DNA of 64,000 nucleotides from the NCBI GenBank assembly GCA_014058105.1, contig JACGCM010001166.1, forward strand, positions 186,001-250,000, in the 5' to 3' direction. A program made the translations under genes and the position numbers. Position 1 is the stretch's first letter. Every line of letters begins with the position of its first letter. The notes under the pieces were generated by a model that saw only the letters and a program-made list of their open reading frames with translations, was not told where the DNA came from and made no database searches. Positions 43,980 to 55,330 of the stretch are shown here, piece by piece. Source of the stretch: Kingdonia uniflora. Taxonomy: Eukaryota > Streptophyta > Magnoliopsida > Ranunculales > Circaeasteraceae.

Positions 43980-44466
43980 TAATTCACAATACGAATTGAG
44001 AAACCCTAAATAGAAGAAATAGTACGAAGAACATACAATTAGTGGGAGAATTCCCTTTTAGAGCTTCAACTGCTTAATCGAAATCAATTACAATCGAATT
44101 CCTCTCAAACCCTAAGTCTTTCTCTTAGAATTTGCATTGATCTAGCCTCCTCTAATCTTGTCCAGCCTTGCCCCTTTTATAAGGGTTACAAGTTCCTAGT
44201 TACAAAATAGGACAATTATGTCATTAAACACCCTAACAATAGGCTGAATCGCGCCTCTGATCGAACAGAACAAGTTTCTGTTCGAATAGAAAAAAGTGTA
44301 TTCGAACAGACATTTAATGTATTCGAATAAAACACCTCAGACGCTGTTTATTCGAATAGACTTAAAAGTCTGTTCGAATAGAACTCAAGTCGTTCGAACG
44401 AGATTTGGAGTCGTTCGAACGACTTGGTCAATTTTTCATAAAAACTCCCTAGATCCTCCTAGATCA
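43980..44466 (-). repeat. 3' LTR of the deleted gypsy element
   Basis: A 487-bp LTR, about 30 bp longer than its partner because of an extra stretch near 44310-44345. It contains repeated GTTCGAA words and their reverse complements at 44280-44425, e.g. CGTTCGAACG, short palindromes that recur in the other LTR. Confidence 0.9.
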
Positions 44467-44870
44467 TGGTTCCCCCTTTTAGGAGCCTTGAGCTCCTGCT
44501 CAAGCTAGAACTGGAGATGTGGGAATACGGTTATGTCTATTTCCCTACTATACCACTTCGACTTACTAGGTAGTTGACCCTTCTTCCCAACCCGGAACGA
44601 CTCAATACCACCCCGTCTTGTAGCATGAACTTTCCTCTCTGGAATAACATCTTCCTGTAATGGAACTTCTCTTTTCATCCATAAGTCATCAACTGGCGGT
44701 AGGCGAGTGTTGATTGTAGAGTCTTCATCTAAAAGAGACGCTCAAACAGCTTCAAATGCTCGGCATTAATCACCGAATACATCTACATATAAGGTGGCAA
44801 ATCCAATTCATACTCGCATGTCCTGCCTTGCAGCAACTTTCGGCAAAACACACTACGCCCTTTTGGATCA
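44467..44870 (-). other. Gypsy 3' internal region without a frame
   Basis: Sequence between the 3' LTR and the pol fragment. No open frame is supported; it probably derives from the region after integrase, since most of pol is deleted. Confidence 0.45.
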
Positions 44871-45488
44871 TCATATCCTGCAGCATACTCTAACGGAACA
44901 ATAGGTTATATCTGCATAGCCAGAAGTAGTTGGTAATGGGGGTCGAGATAACCTATCAACCATTTTGTTGTCCACTCCCTTCTTATACTTGATAATCAAG
45001 GAAAATTGTTGGAGATACGACATCCTCTTCATCTGGCGAGCTTGTTGTAGCTTGGACTGTGTAGCTAAAAAATAGAACGGTCTGTGATTATAATGCACCA
45101 CAACCTCCTCATACAACTTCCCCATATCGTTTTGTTGCTTATAAGACGTTGTCATTGTAGACAACACGCTAGCCGACATACTCTCTTGAACCAGTCGTAC
45201 CAATAACATAAACTTGTTGTTCGCATTAACCAACCGCTTCACCTGAGTCATCGTTACAAAATTATTCATAGTGACATGCTCCTTACCAGCATTGATATGG
45301 AACTTTTTTCCCTCCTTCACAAGACAATACTTGCGAGCTCTACGGTAATGAATCGCATCTTGGTCCCAAAGATAAGGGTTACCCAAGATGACCTGACACA
45401 CATCTAAAGGAACCACCACACACGTTACCTCGTCAATAAACCTTTTAGTAATCGCAAACTTGAATGTACATTGCTTCATGATCATCAT
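44871..45488 (-). pseudogene. Gypsy protease/RNase H fusion by internal deletion
   Basis: A 205-residue open frame. Residues 1 to about 90 are the region after the protease active site (FAITKRFIDEVTCVVVPLDV, then QVILGNPYLWDQDAIHYRR). From about residue 125, YEEVVVHYNHRPFYFLATQS and QFSLIIKYKKGVDNKM then DRLSRPP are the C-terminal part of RNase H. Reverse transcriptase, normally some 400 residues between them, is absent. The fusion keeps frame, an artefact of deletion or recombination. Confidence 0.82.
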
Positions 45489-45814
45489 ATCCGCATCTTT
45501 CTAAATCTACTCCAAACCATACGGCTTAGGATGAGTTGTAGTAATCAAACCCATCTTCTTCACCAACGCCTCAAAAATCAAATTTTTTTGACTACCCGGA
45601 TCAACAATGGCCTCGACTAATCTCTGCTTTACCTTAATACTGACATGAAAAAAAAATTCTGACTTTCCTCTTTGGTAGTCAAAGACTGCTGAAACATAAG
45701 TGTAAGCTTAAGATTCGGTTTATCTAAATCTGGGAGGTCAATAACCTCTGTGGCTAGTGCATATATTTCTTTCTTGCTCTTCTCCTCCTTCGGCCTAAGC
45801 TCCGGGTGAAGTTT

Positions 45815-46849
45815 CTAACATTTATCTAAAATATGCCCATTCGCCTTACAATGATTGCAATAATTCTCTTTGGACGAAGACTCATATCCTTTGAACTCTC
45901 CCATATGCTCGTTTTTCCAACTAGACTTATACCCCGACTTGTTTTTGTTGTCTTCTTTGTCACTCTTCAAGTATTTACCTTCAATAGCAATTATTTTCAA
46001 GGTAGCGTCTTCGATATTGGTCACAGTAAAGAGCTTCAACTCTCTTCTAATGGACTCCGACAAACCCCCCGTGTATTTCATGAACACCCATACACGTCCA
46101 CATCGATGTCCAAAACCAAAGCTTAGTTATGAAACATCGTAATGTACTATTGTACAGATTGCTTAAACTTTTGGCGTAAATTATGTCATATGTACTATCT
46201 CTCTTGCTCATACCCAATCGGATAGAATTACTTCCTCACTAACACCTAGATTCTTTCCAACTCAAACTTCTTACTTCGTAGCATTTCCGATAGAACTTCC
46301 ACCACGTAAGTGCATGACTTGCGAATTTCAATGTAGAAAAGCATATTTTCTAAGCATTGCAATATTCACAAACGGAAAAATAGGATTTCAACCTATCTAA
46401 CTAATTATCTAACTTCTCGACATCGAATGAACCGTCGAATACCGGAATTTCAATTTTAAAATTGATACGAAAATTACGCATAGGATTCGTGGACTTACCA
46501 ATAACCGAGCGCTCTCGTCGGATTCAGCAACACTAAAATTACTATCTACCTCCTCGGTACCCCCGTCTCTATCCTCCTCCACAACCCCTTTCTTGTTCGA
46601 GCGTATTGGCAGTTTCATCGAAGCGGAAGCTTGTGTGAGGTTCGTGAGACGTAATTGCTCTACCAACTCTCCTAAAGTGGTAGTTAGGTTAGAAACTTTC
46701 ATTTCCAAAGTCGTGAGTCGATCTTCGAAATCGCCCATCTTCAAATTGTCATTCTTCTTTGAATTAGGTTTTCGGTGAATCTTCAACAGACTCACTAGCT
46801 TCTCTTTCGTTTGCTTAAGACAATCACGTGTAGAGACCATAAACCACAA
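45815..46849 (-). pseudogene. Gypsy Gag relic with CCHC zinc knuckle
   Basis: The N-terminal part at 46409-46849 reads DRLTTLEMKVSNLTTTLGEL, a coiled coil typical of gag leaders, then an acidic and Ser-rich segment. The C-terminal part at 45815-46087 reads MKYTGGLSESIRRELKLF and ends with a zinc knuckle CNHCKANGHILDKC (CX2CX4HX4C). Between them (46090-46400) frames change. It packages element RNA when intact; here it is broken. Confidence 0.82.
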
Positions 46850-46869
46850 TCACCCCCGAGAATCGTAAC

Positions 46870-46887
46870 TGAAAAACTGATACCACT
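46870..46887 (-). other. Gypsy primer-binding site
   Basis: In minus orientation the LTR is followed by AGTGGTATCAGTTTTTCA. TGGTATCAG is the standard match to the 3' end of the initiator methionine tRNA. Confidence 0.7.
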
Positions 46888-47342
46888 TAATCCACAATAC
46901 AAATTAAGAAACCTTTAATAGAAGAAATAGTACGAATAACACACAATTAGTGAGAGAATTCCATTTTAGAGCTTCAATTGCTTAATTAAAATCAATTACA
47001 ATTGAATTCCTCTCAAACCCTAAATCTCTCTTAAAATTTATATTGATCTAACCTCTTTTAATCTTGCCTAGCCTTATCCCTTTTATAAGGGTTACAAGTT
47101 CCTAATTATAAAATAGGACAATTATATCTTTAAACGCCCTAACGATAGGCTAAATTGTGCCTCTGTTCGAACATAACAAGTTTCTATTCGAACAGAAAAG
47201 GCATATTCAAACAGACATTTAATATATTCGAAAAGACTTAAAAGTTTGTTCGAATAGAACTCAAGTCGTTCGAACGACTCCAAATCTCGCTCGAACGACT
47301 TGGTCAATTTTTCATAAAAACTCCTTAGATCCTCCTTGATCA
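46888..47342 (-). repeat. 5' LTR of the deleted gypsy element
   Basis: A 455-bp partner of the LTR at 43980-44466. Element-orientation tips are TGATCAAGG and GGATTA. AAAGG follows on the plus strand at 47343-47347. Confidence 0.9.
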
Positions 47343-47655
47343 AAAGGGGCAGAACCAACATGTTCAAATGTGGTTCGGAAGAGTTTAAGAGTTACAATAT
47401 GAGTGGCTTCCTCGGTTTGACTTTTTTGGTGAACGCTAGTAAAAAAAATATAGCCTTCTATTAAATTATGGAGATAGTCACGGTTGTTATCAAGGGTTTG
47501 GAGGATGTTTTCTTGGCGGGAATTGACATTAGCTTCAATTTTTCGGAGGAGGTAGACAAGTTGCTGGAGTTGAACGCGTTGTTTCTCAATAAGTTCTTTG
47601 CATGCTTTGATAGCCCTGGAATTGTAGCTTTCATCCTGCATTTTAATCGGAGTTG
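47343..47655 (-). pseudogene. Coiled-coil host gene, middle exon
   Basis: Minus-strand reading from 47655: MQDESYNSRAIKACKEL, then QRVQLQQLVYLLRKIEANV, NILQTLDNNRDYLHNLI and EATHIVTLKLFRTTFEHVG, ending at the gypsy insertion. It is helical with coiled-coil character. The ATG may be only the end of an intron (ATGCAG before GATGAA). The downstream reading should continue across the insertion into 43926 as GGVEDLMHELTEN, but a frameshift intervenes. Family not recognised. Confidence 0.5.
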
Positions 47656-47704
47656 AATGTAGATATATGTATTGACGAACATAAACACACGTACTTAGGC
47701 ACAA

Positions 47705-48716
47705 AATGCGTGCATAGAACTAGAAATGTTGGTTCTACATACTTGAATGGCTTACAAAAAAAATTGGCTTAATGAACAATTGGCCATTTCCAGCCGCTAT
47801 TTCATAGTTTATGGAAATTGCTAGGCTAATATTTTTTGATAGTGCAAACAGGTTTGTGTCCAGACTTCGGAATTACAAGGAACTATCATTTTGTTTACTC
47901 TATATTTACTTTTTGGAAATAATTGTCTGACTAAAAGCTAAACAGTAGAATTTTAAAGGGTTAAGAAAAAAAATTGCAACTCGCCTATGCTTTTGGCTTC
48001 CGTCATTTGCTATTCTGCATTAAAATGAATGTTTCAAAATGCCGATGGTTTTCTTTCATCCCTTCATCAAATTTTGGATCCCACACTCATAAACCAAAAC
48101 TACTACTACGACTGTCATAAATATGTTTTAGGAAATATAGAATAACATGATAGCATCTCTAGACATTTCGTAAAACAAAAATAAATATGAAGAGCATCTC
48201 AAGACAGTGTACAAAATTATGTAGAAAAGGAAGCTCAAGTATATAGGGGAGTCGGGATCCTAAAAAATGCTATCAATAGTACACGCCCAAAAGTTAAAAC
48301 GCAAACGCCTAACAGATTTGCAGGAAGTATATGACTCAGGAAACCATTAACCTTAAAGAAATAAATTTGTGAGAAAATGACAGATCAGTTCATTTACATG
48401 GATAAAGTTCATTGTTACTATGGTACGGATATCAAATATGATGCCACCCCAAGTGTTAGGCTTTCAATGTTAAATATAGGTAGCGGGATCAAAAGCTACC
48501 ACCTAGACGACCCACCAGGGATTATCCTGATTTAAACAAAACATGCCGACTATGGGGTGGGTTTGTAGTAGTTGAGCGAATGGTGACAAAAGTGAACCCC
48601 AAGTTCTGAAACAGGTATTCGTACTACTTTCGGCCTAAATTTAACTTAATACAACGATTAACGAATATTCTAAAAATAACGCAGGAACTAAAACAAGTAA
48701 ATTGAGAACTTCATAC
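47705..48716. other. Probable intron of the coiled-coil gene
   Basis: No open frame. AT-rich sequence between two exon-like blocks on the minus strand. No TE ends recognised. Confidence 0.4.
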
Positions 48717-48776
48717 CTCTGATTCCAATCTAAGAAGCTGATGCTTGTCTCTGGCAGGAACTCGCAATTTCGATAC
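48717..48776 (-). pseudogene. Coiled-coil host gene, small 60-nt exon
   Basis: Minus strand: TTTCAG acceptor, 60 bases reading VSKLRVPARDKHQLLRLESE (20 residues, phase 0), then a GTATGA donor. It is in the same order and strand as the neighbouring exons. Short, but the clean borders and protein-like content support it. Confidence 0.5.
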
Positions 48777-48843
48777 CTGAAATAGTTAACTTCAAAAATT
48801 CTATATCAACTTAGTTCAAACAAATTCAAAGTTAAAGTGACAC

Positions 48844-48963
48844 CTAATGTTTAGTTGAATCCATTAAAATAGTGCTCGATCTTCCTTCATCTGCCATTTC
48901 TTCTGTCTTCAATCCCACAAGTTTCATAAGCGAGATAGCTAACGATTCAAACACATCTTCAGC
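48844..48963 (-). pseudogene. Coiled-coil host gene, upstream exon with a stop
   Basis: Minus strand: AATTCAG acceptor, then 120 bases reading AEDVFESLAISLMKLVGL and TEEMADEGRSSTILMDS, ending CATTAG before a GTGTC donor. The TAG stands where a Gln codon could have been, so the gene is broken here or the donor is misplaced. Family not recognised. Sequence beyond (48964-49390) holds no further clear exon. Confidence 0.5.
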
Positions 48964-49390
48964 CTGAATTACAACACAAGATCAGAAATCGAGAGAAACA
49001 TAAACAATCAAAAGAGATGATTGAAACCTTCTTCAAGCAATCCGGTTTTGATCTACGATTTGAGATTTTGGAAAGAAGCCTTCATGGATTCATAGCGACG
49101 AACGATTTGAATTTGATTTCCAACAAATGCTCCCTAGTTTTTAGTTTTAAGCCTTCATGTATGTTGTGTAATGCACATCTTAAATTGGGTTAAGATAGTT
49201 GACAGTCAATTTAGCATCAATGTTGAAATCCTCAATGCTAAATTTGTCCATAAATTTATAAGGGAGATTTCCGTGATACCAAGAACCTAATATCAAATCC
49301 CTATAGAAGTCAGAGAATAAGGGAGATATTTTCATATTAGAAGGGACGATTTTTTTTGCAAATTTTTCTTAATTATTTATCACACTACAC
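48964..49390. other. Spacer between host pseudogene and Helitron region
   Basis: No gene. A 10-bp inverted repeat AATTTAGCAT...ATGCTAAATT lies at about 49210-49247. It was considered as a Helitron 3' hairpin but lacks the CTRR terminus at the right distance. Confidence 0.4.
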
Positions 49391-50520
49391 TTACTTTTCT
49401 TGGGTCTTTACGGTTTCACAAAGTAATGAAAGTGTGTAGTATCGTATACAAATATATCCGCGGAAGCTTTCCATTGTGCAGAAGATAATAGGCATAGTCA
49501 CTTTCACAGGTTTTCCGTGCTCATTGATCCATGGATTCCTAGAAAAGTATTCGTGACCGTAGGCTCTAAGTTTTATAGATTTCAATGGTTTTCTCAATGA
49601 CTTACTCACATGGCAGATGTACTGAGAGGGTTGATTTGCATTAAAGATTGCCGCTACAACCATTGCATTCGCTACCATGTCTATTGATATCTGTAAAAGA
49701 AATTACAGCACATATTTATTGTGGTTACACCATAATTTTTAAACAGTAAAAACTTAACGAGAAAGAAAAGTAGGACTTATGTGCTTACCAGAAGGATAAC
49801 TAACTCTGGATCCCCGATGAAGTAAGGGATTTTGTCTTTTCCATACCCAATTGCCAACCTATCAATGTGACTATATGGAGATAGGAGAAAAGAAGTATTA
49901 TTACAATAATGACATAATTAACGAAGCAAATCATCTACCGTAAGTCTATTGATCTTGTAAAGACATAAATAACTCAGGGCGTACCACGTATTATTTAGAT
50001 CTACACGACCCTAAAACTTAAAAGGACTCATAAATGTGATGTTGTCCAGTCCTCAGGTTTATGCTGTGTTTCAGATTCTTCAGTGAGTCATTTTTTACTC
50101 TTAGGATCTTAAAACCTCCATGACCGTGCTACGCTGAGCTAAAAAAAGTTTATTTCTTTGGATTTACCTAATCCCTTCGATCCAACCGAGAAATGGCTCT
50201 CTAATAGTGCTAGTGATGATGTAAGGGCGTATAATAGAGACTGGAAGATCTCCTCTCAGTTGGCTAATTAGCATCTCTCCCATTACCTTTGTGAAGACGT
50301 ACGTGTTTGGCCAGCCATATTGTCTTGGCCTGTCAAGGAAATAAAGTAATAAAATTTAACAGTTTTATAAGCTAAATAAAGACGGGTATGAGTCAGAATA
50401 TTTCGTAAGCAAACCATTTTAGCCCAAACTCTTTCATAGCAGCTCTTTCTAATCCTTTTGTAACTCCCTGGCTCTGAGACCATCGAGTGTGTCCCTCACC
50501 ACCTTGCGCTCGTGCTCAAT
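49391..50520 (-). pseudogene. Fatty acyl-CoA reductase (FAR) gene fragment
   Basis: Minus-strand exons: about 50410-50520 (frameshifted, ERAAMKEFGLKW), 50168-50329 ([19 protein letters not shown] then [19 protein letters not shown]), 49789-49870 (IDRLAIGYGKDKIPYFIGD) and 49391-49690 (MVANAMVVAAIFNANQPSQ, then SRNPWINEHGKPVKV). They correspond to the central NAD-binding-4 part of alcohol-forming fatty acyl-CoA reductases, including the YxxxK catalytic pair (YVFTK). The N-terminal nucleotide-binding part and the C-terminal domain are missing. Intact FARs make fatty alcohols for wax and suberin. This copy is not functional and lies next to a Helitron. Confidence 0.85.
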
Positions 50521-50922
50521 GTTTAAATCCAAGATATCATTTAGTGTTTCACCCGTTTCGTGCTCCTAGTTCTTGGTCTTGCTGGCTTCAAGTATTGAGC
50601 TATGTTACAAAATCGTAGCTATTAGTTTAGGTCAGAATTCTCAAGTTTCCATTGTCCTTTTGTCTGACCTGCTACATAAATAACAACAGTAAGTACATCA
50701 TAACTTTCATTAGAATTAATTAGATAAATGGATATAGTGAAGAATAATAGGACTGAACAAATCATGTAAGATAATTATTCGTAAAAAGAATTTTCATGAT
50801 ATCTTCGCAAGTGTAGTCCTGGTTAAATACTAGTTCTGGAGGACCTGCAGAAATAAGGATAATTAATTTGTTCTTAACATAGAAACCCAGTAATTTATCT
50901 GCCCACTCTTGTCAGCTCTTAC

Positions 50923-51025
50923 CATAAAAATAAATGGATGGTCTGCCACAAAGTCCACTTTCGATGGTGGAGTTGGACACATTTCGATACCACCAGAAGC
51001 AGTAACAGCAGCTGCCTTCATTCCT
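50923..51025 (-). pseudogene. Serpin exon fragment
   Basis: The minus reading gives MKAAAVTASGG, then DFVADHPFIFM, followed by a GTAAGA donor. This is the reactive-centre hinge and the DFVADHPFLF strand of plant serpins (protease inhibitors). Only this C-terminal segment is present, without the serpin core or the final strand. Confidence 0.75.
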
Positions 51026-51125
51026 TATCAATTACCCAACTTGAATGCTATATGCATCCAACAACAAGTCTAGTTACGACATAAGTATTATTGATTATTA
51101 CAAAAATTTGCAATTTTCAGCTTTT

Positions 51126-51249
51126 GCCATCAAAAACGTATGCCTGGATTTGGAGCCTAGTGTTGCTGAGCTTATAAAAAGCATCACTTGCACTATTAGA
51201 TAACGCCCGGTACTGAATAGATGCAACAACATTGACAAATACATTGTCC
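51126..51249 (-). pseudogene. HIR (hypersensitive-induced response, SPFH) exon fragment
   Basis: After a CTGCAG acceptor the minus reading is [17 protein letters not shown], then [20 protein letters not shown]. It matches the SPFH/prohibitin domain of plant HIR proteins almost residue for residue. A single exon is present; the rest of the gene is absent. Intact HIR proteins are membrane-microdomain proteins in plant immunity. Confidence 0.88.
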
Positions 51250-51612
51250 TGCAGATAAATGATAAGAAGAATGATCATTACAAAGAAGATACAAGTATAT
51301 TATTTGAAATTATCAATTACCCCGCCTGAATGCTATATGCATCCAACAAGGTTATCTATACAAAGAAAACTAGTATGATCTCAACATAGAAAGTTTCTAA
51401 TAGTAAGGGCATCTTTAGTGTAACTGTTATATTAGAAGAAAACAAAACCTTAAAACACCACACACTAGGCATGTAAAAGAGAGAAAATAAAACACTAAGC
51501 ACATTAACAGAAGTAACTATAGAGAGGATTGTAAATTATGCAACTAAACTATCCACTATATCAATAGAATAATTCTATCAAAAATCTGGTCAGATTCATT
51601 AAGGTTTTTTGA

Positions 51613-51792
51613 GTGCTTACACTGGTAGATCTGGCCTGTCACCATCATTGCCCCAATCTTTATCACCATCTTCATTTTTTATCAACCTCTCCTGTTTTTG
51701 CCTCCAAGTCTCTACCCTCTCCTTCCATGCAACACTCCCATAACCATAAGCAGACAAGTCCTTGGAGGGATCCATGGATCTGGTCTGAACTA
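51613..51792 (-). pseudogene. Cellulose synthase (CesA) exon fragment
   Basis: After a GACCAG acceptor the minus reading is SMDPSKDLSAYGYGSVAWKE, then an EWRQKQERL-like tract and a KDWGNDGDRPDLP end before a GTGTAAG donor. This is the cytosolic region between the N-terminal zinc finger and the first transmembrane helices of CesA catalytic subunits. Only this one exon is present. Confidence 0.88.
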
Positions 51793-52034
51793 CATACATA
51801 TGACAATTTACAGCTGAGTCAAGATGTTTGAAAGTAAGATGAGAATCTGCAGAGAATCTCATCAGAAAATAAATTTTACAAATCCATGAACAAAACTGCA
51901 ACTGACAAAAAAACAATTGAAAATACAAATATATACCTGGAGTGGAGTCTGAAAAAGGGAGGAGGTGTATCTATTTCCCTCCGCCGCCACCCATGAAAGA
52001 AGGTTCCAATGCATGATGTTTAGAAGGAATATCG

Positions 52035-52262
52035 TCACCCTGCATGAATCAAATTCACGTCTTCCATATAAAATGCAATAATTTCATCATCTGAATTTAG
52101 CGAAAGATAGTGATGGACTGTAAGATCAAAACAGAACGACTCAGATTGGGATTCTTGAGTGATGGGTTCTTCTTCGACACCGAGAACAGCAGCATTGATC
52201 AAAACATAACCTAGTTCTCGCCATTGATCGATGTTTAGAAGCATCGATAAGGGGTCTCCCAC
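52035..52262 (-). pseudogene. Unidentified captured-exon candidate
   Basis: A 75-residue open frame starting MGDPLSMLLNIDQWREL and continuing ESFCFDLTVHHYLSL and EIIAFYMEDVNLIHAG. Composition is protein-like. It lies in the same strand and block as the FAR, serpin, HIR and CesA fragments and just 3' of the Helitron helicase, so it may be another captured piece. Family not recognised. Confidence 0.4.
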
Positions 52263-52700
52263 GGGGCAAAGCGTAGATGTCTTACCGAGGTGAGTAGTTT
52301 GTGGGAAGGATACTATGTATATAACTTGAAAAATTGTGCATGGGGCTAAACATGAGTTTCATGAAGTATAAAACAATTGGAAGCCAATGAATATATGGTA
52401 GAATTGCAAAATCATATTACGAAGAGCAAGAAATTGCGCAACAAATAAATATATCGAGTAGGGTACTGAATCAGTTATTGATCAAATTGATAAGAACGAA
52501 CATATAATTTTGGATGCTTCATTGATTAAATAAAAGTCAACTTCTTTGCAGCTGTATGATTAAAACAATAAGCGTAATTCACAGCGACATGCAGTGGACA
52601 TTATTAATGACAAAATATATTGCAAATCTCAAAAAAGATACAGTTTATATATTTTGGCGAAATACTTGTTTTTTATTGGTTGAGAAACCTGGAAGTATAT
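52263..52700. other. Non-coding spacer before the helicase end
   Basis: AT-rich, with no supported gene. It separates the helicase stop from the captured fragments on the 3' side. Confidence 0.4.
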
Positions 52701-54077
52701 TTAATTTAGGGGAGTTTTGTACTGCTTGCAGATTACATCTTTGTAAACAACATTTGTTGTATTTGTCCCCGGTAAATCGCCAGCTTCGCTATTCCATAGT
52801 AGAATTCTTGTTTGTTTTTTTAAAATACCCCTAAATAAAGCCACATATAGCTGACCATGGCTGAATACAGGGTCTCGTAAATAGATTCCAGTCCAGGGGA
52901 TTGTTTGTCCCTGGGACTTGTTTATGGTTAAGGCGAAGCATAGACGGATGGGAAATTGTCTACGAATTAATTCAAAGGATAGTTTGACATTTCCAGACAG
53001 TTTTAATGATATATGTGGCAAGAACTCAAGATTTTCTTTATTATGTCCAGTCATTACTTCTGCGGCAATCATATTCTTATCAAAACTCTGGCAAATCAAT
53101 CTAGTGTCATTGCCCAAGCCATGTTTTGCACTAAGATTCCTTAACAACATGATAGGTGCACCAATTTTCAAAGTAAGTTTATGTGGTGGTAATCCTCCTG
53201 CAGTAGTTGAATTTAGAAATTCTTGAGGGTATAAATTATTTACGTCGTTCTCAACTGAGTCATATGAATAATAAGTAACTGATTCTCCAGGAAATGAATC
53301 AATGATTAAGTTATTAATGGCATCAACTTGTTCATTTAAAGGCGTTATAATAGCTCTTTCTGCCATCCATTCTGTATCTTTTGATTTTATTTTTCACGAA
53401 TCTCAGGGAATACAAACTTTATTAAATCGTGGATAAAGTCTTCATTAATCTAAGGTATGACAATTTTTTCGGGGATGTGGATTATACCCTCTTTAACTTC
53501 TATTTTAGAGTCACCACTGCCAACGCGAAGTAAAAATTTTTGAGCGCGGGATTGCAAGTAGTGTTTGACGAAAATCACCACCCATAATAAAGATTTTCCC
53601 ACCGAAGGGTAATGAGCAATTTAGGACATCCTTAAGAGATTCATCAAGTGCTTCAAAGTAATACCGGTGCATCATAGGTGCCTCATCCCAAATTAGGACC
53701 TTTGATTGTCTAATTAGTTCTACCAATGGAGTTCCTTTGCCAATTTTACAACTTGAATTGTGCTCAGGTGTTAATGGTAGTTTAAATCTATTATGCGTTG
53801 TGCGACCTCCGGGTAATACAGTAGCATCTATGCTGGAAGATGCTGTTGCAAGGGCTATATTACCATTTTGCCTTAATTCCGCTAGAAGGGCACGATATAA
53901 AAAAGTTTTCCCCGTTCCCCCGGGACCATCTATGAAGTATACTTTATTTTCATTTTCATCAACCGATTGTAAAATCCTATTGTATGCATATTGTTGTTCT
54001 TTGTTTAAAAGAAATTTGGATGATAAATTAAATTCTGGTGTACGGATTTCTTGTTCATCTCTAAATAAACTGCACAT
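52701..54077 (-). pseudogene. Helitron PIF1-like DNA helicase domain
   Basis: The first frame (53511-54077) has LLNKEQQYAYNRIL, Walker A in FIDGPGGTGKTFLYRALL, ATASSSIDATVLPGGRT, Walker B in VLIWDEAPMMHR and FGGKIFIMGGDFRQTL. The second frame (52701-53366) has AIITPLNEQVDAINN, LKIGAPIMLLRNL and LCFALTINKSQGQTI. Together these are the ordered helicase motifs of SF1B PIF1. About 140 bases between the frames are shifted. It would unwind DNA during rolling-circle transposition; the break makes this copy inactive. Confidence 0.9.
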
Positions 54078-54226
54078 GCCTTAAGTGTTGTAATTTTGAT
54101 TGAGCTTTGGTAATCCATAGTCAAATATTTTCTTATGATGTTCACCAAGTAAATCATTTAGTTCTCTTAATAGTTTATCCTCAATTCTTGCATCAATCAA
54201 ACTGGGGAATGACTTACGATAATCTT

Positions 54227-55330
54227 CTACAATAGGAATTTAAAGTTCTTGGCATAAATCATCAACGTTTGAAGGATGACAAAATACCAGTAGGGAAACA
54301 AATAACTTCTCAATGTAGTAGCCATCTTTATCAATGTTGCATCCTCTAAACATTCTTTAATGCTTTTGTCATTCTCTAACAAACCTAAAGCCTCTGTTGT
54401 ACGTTTGAAGGATCTATACTGTACACCCTCAACATTCATTAGGACATCAAACGATCTTGGCCCCCTTACATGTAGTAATAGAAGTATCAAATAAAAGCGT
54501 TCTCCATCTCTCAGTGAAGCAGTGTAGACTCTGCCTATGCATTTCCTATTATTACTGCGCCGTTTCCAATAGCGTTGTTTTTTAACCCAAGAATAATGTT
54601 GGGGTATTTCTCGGTATAAGAATTGCCTAGCATAAGTGTCTTCGGAATTCAATATAAAAAATTTAGTTAGCATTGTCATAGTATTTCTACCGTCTTCAAT
54701 AATGTCTTTAATATTTTGAAAGTCAAAGTAAGTGATTTGTTGTTGGCTTGGCAGATGTAGCTGTAAACGTTCTACACTGAGATACATTTTACTCATTGGA
54801 AAAGCAAATAGTCTCCAAGCAGCTTCGGGTGGCGATACCCATCTAGCATCTATAAATTGCTTGATTTCGTCTACTTCAACTTGTTGATTAACCTTAATAC
54901 AGATACGGTCTAATCCCTTATAAATGTATTTATATAGATACTTTACGCATTTAATACTGCTACATACTTCGATTATATGGAACTACCCTGCTGTTATCAA
55001 CCATTTTATTACCAAATAGATCAACTTGTACCTTAATACCATTATCTCGCCTTTTATAAATAGGGTAATAATCCTTTTCTTGAATAGTTTTATCGGCAAA
55101 GTCTTTTGGAAATCCCTTTTGGCATTTGCCATCTTTCATACATGGACGTAATGAATTGTATTTGCCACAGGGTCCATAAATCATATGTTTTTTTACCAAT
55201 TCATATAGTTCAGGTTCTTTTGATTGGTCAGGAAATTCTGCACGAACCAATTTATCATATTCGTCCAGGTTTCTAAGGCGATCCTTTGGATATAAAATTA
55301 TAAGCATATGGACATGTGGTAATCCACGTT
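54227..55330 (-). pseudogene. Helitron Rep (HUH endonuclease) domain
   Basis: Near 55295-55330 the minus reading RGLPHVHMLIIL contains the HUH metal-binding histidines. YGPCGKYNSLRPCMKDGKC and KGFPKDF follow, then the catalytic tyrosine motif KYLYKYIYKG at about 54900-54960, and WVKKQRYWKRR with RGPRSFDVLMNVEGV in the frame 54227-54796. A stop lies just before KRGLPH, and shifts occur near 54960 and 54800. Rep would nick and join the element's ends. Confidence 0.87.

Larger units (their letters stand above)
43980..47342 (-). mobile_element. Internally deleted Ty3/gypsy element
   Basis: LTR copies at 43980-44466 and 46888-47342 are highly similar, and target duplications AAAGG at 43975-43979 and 47343-47347 are perfect. 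In minus orientation the order is 5' LTR, priming site, gag, protease, then RNase H, with reverse transcriptase and integrase missing. LTRs start TGATC and end ATTA. The insertion is in the coiled-coil host gene. The clean target duplication suggests a more recent insertion than the copia and Tat layers. Confidence 0.9.

Noticed and set aside
49205..49250. Inverted repeat considered as the Helitron 3' hairpin
   Set aside because: AT-rich, 17-base loop and no CTRR end at the correct distance; Helitron ends stay undefined.
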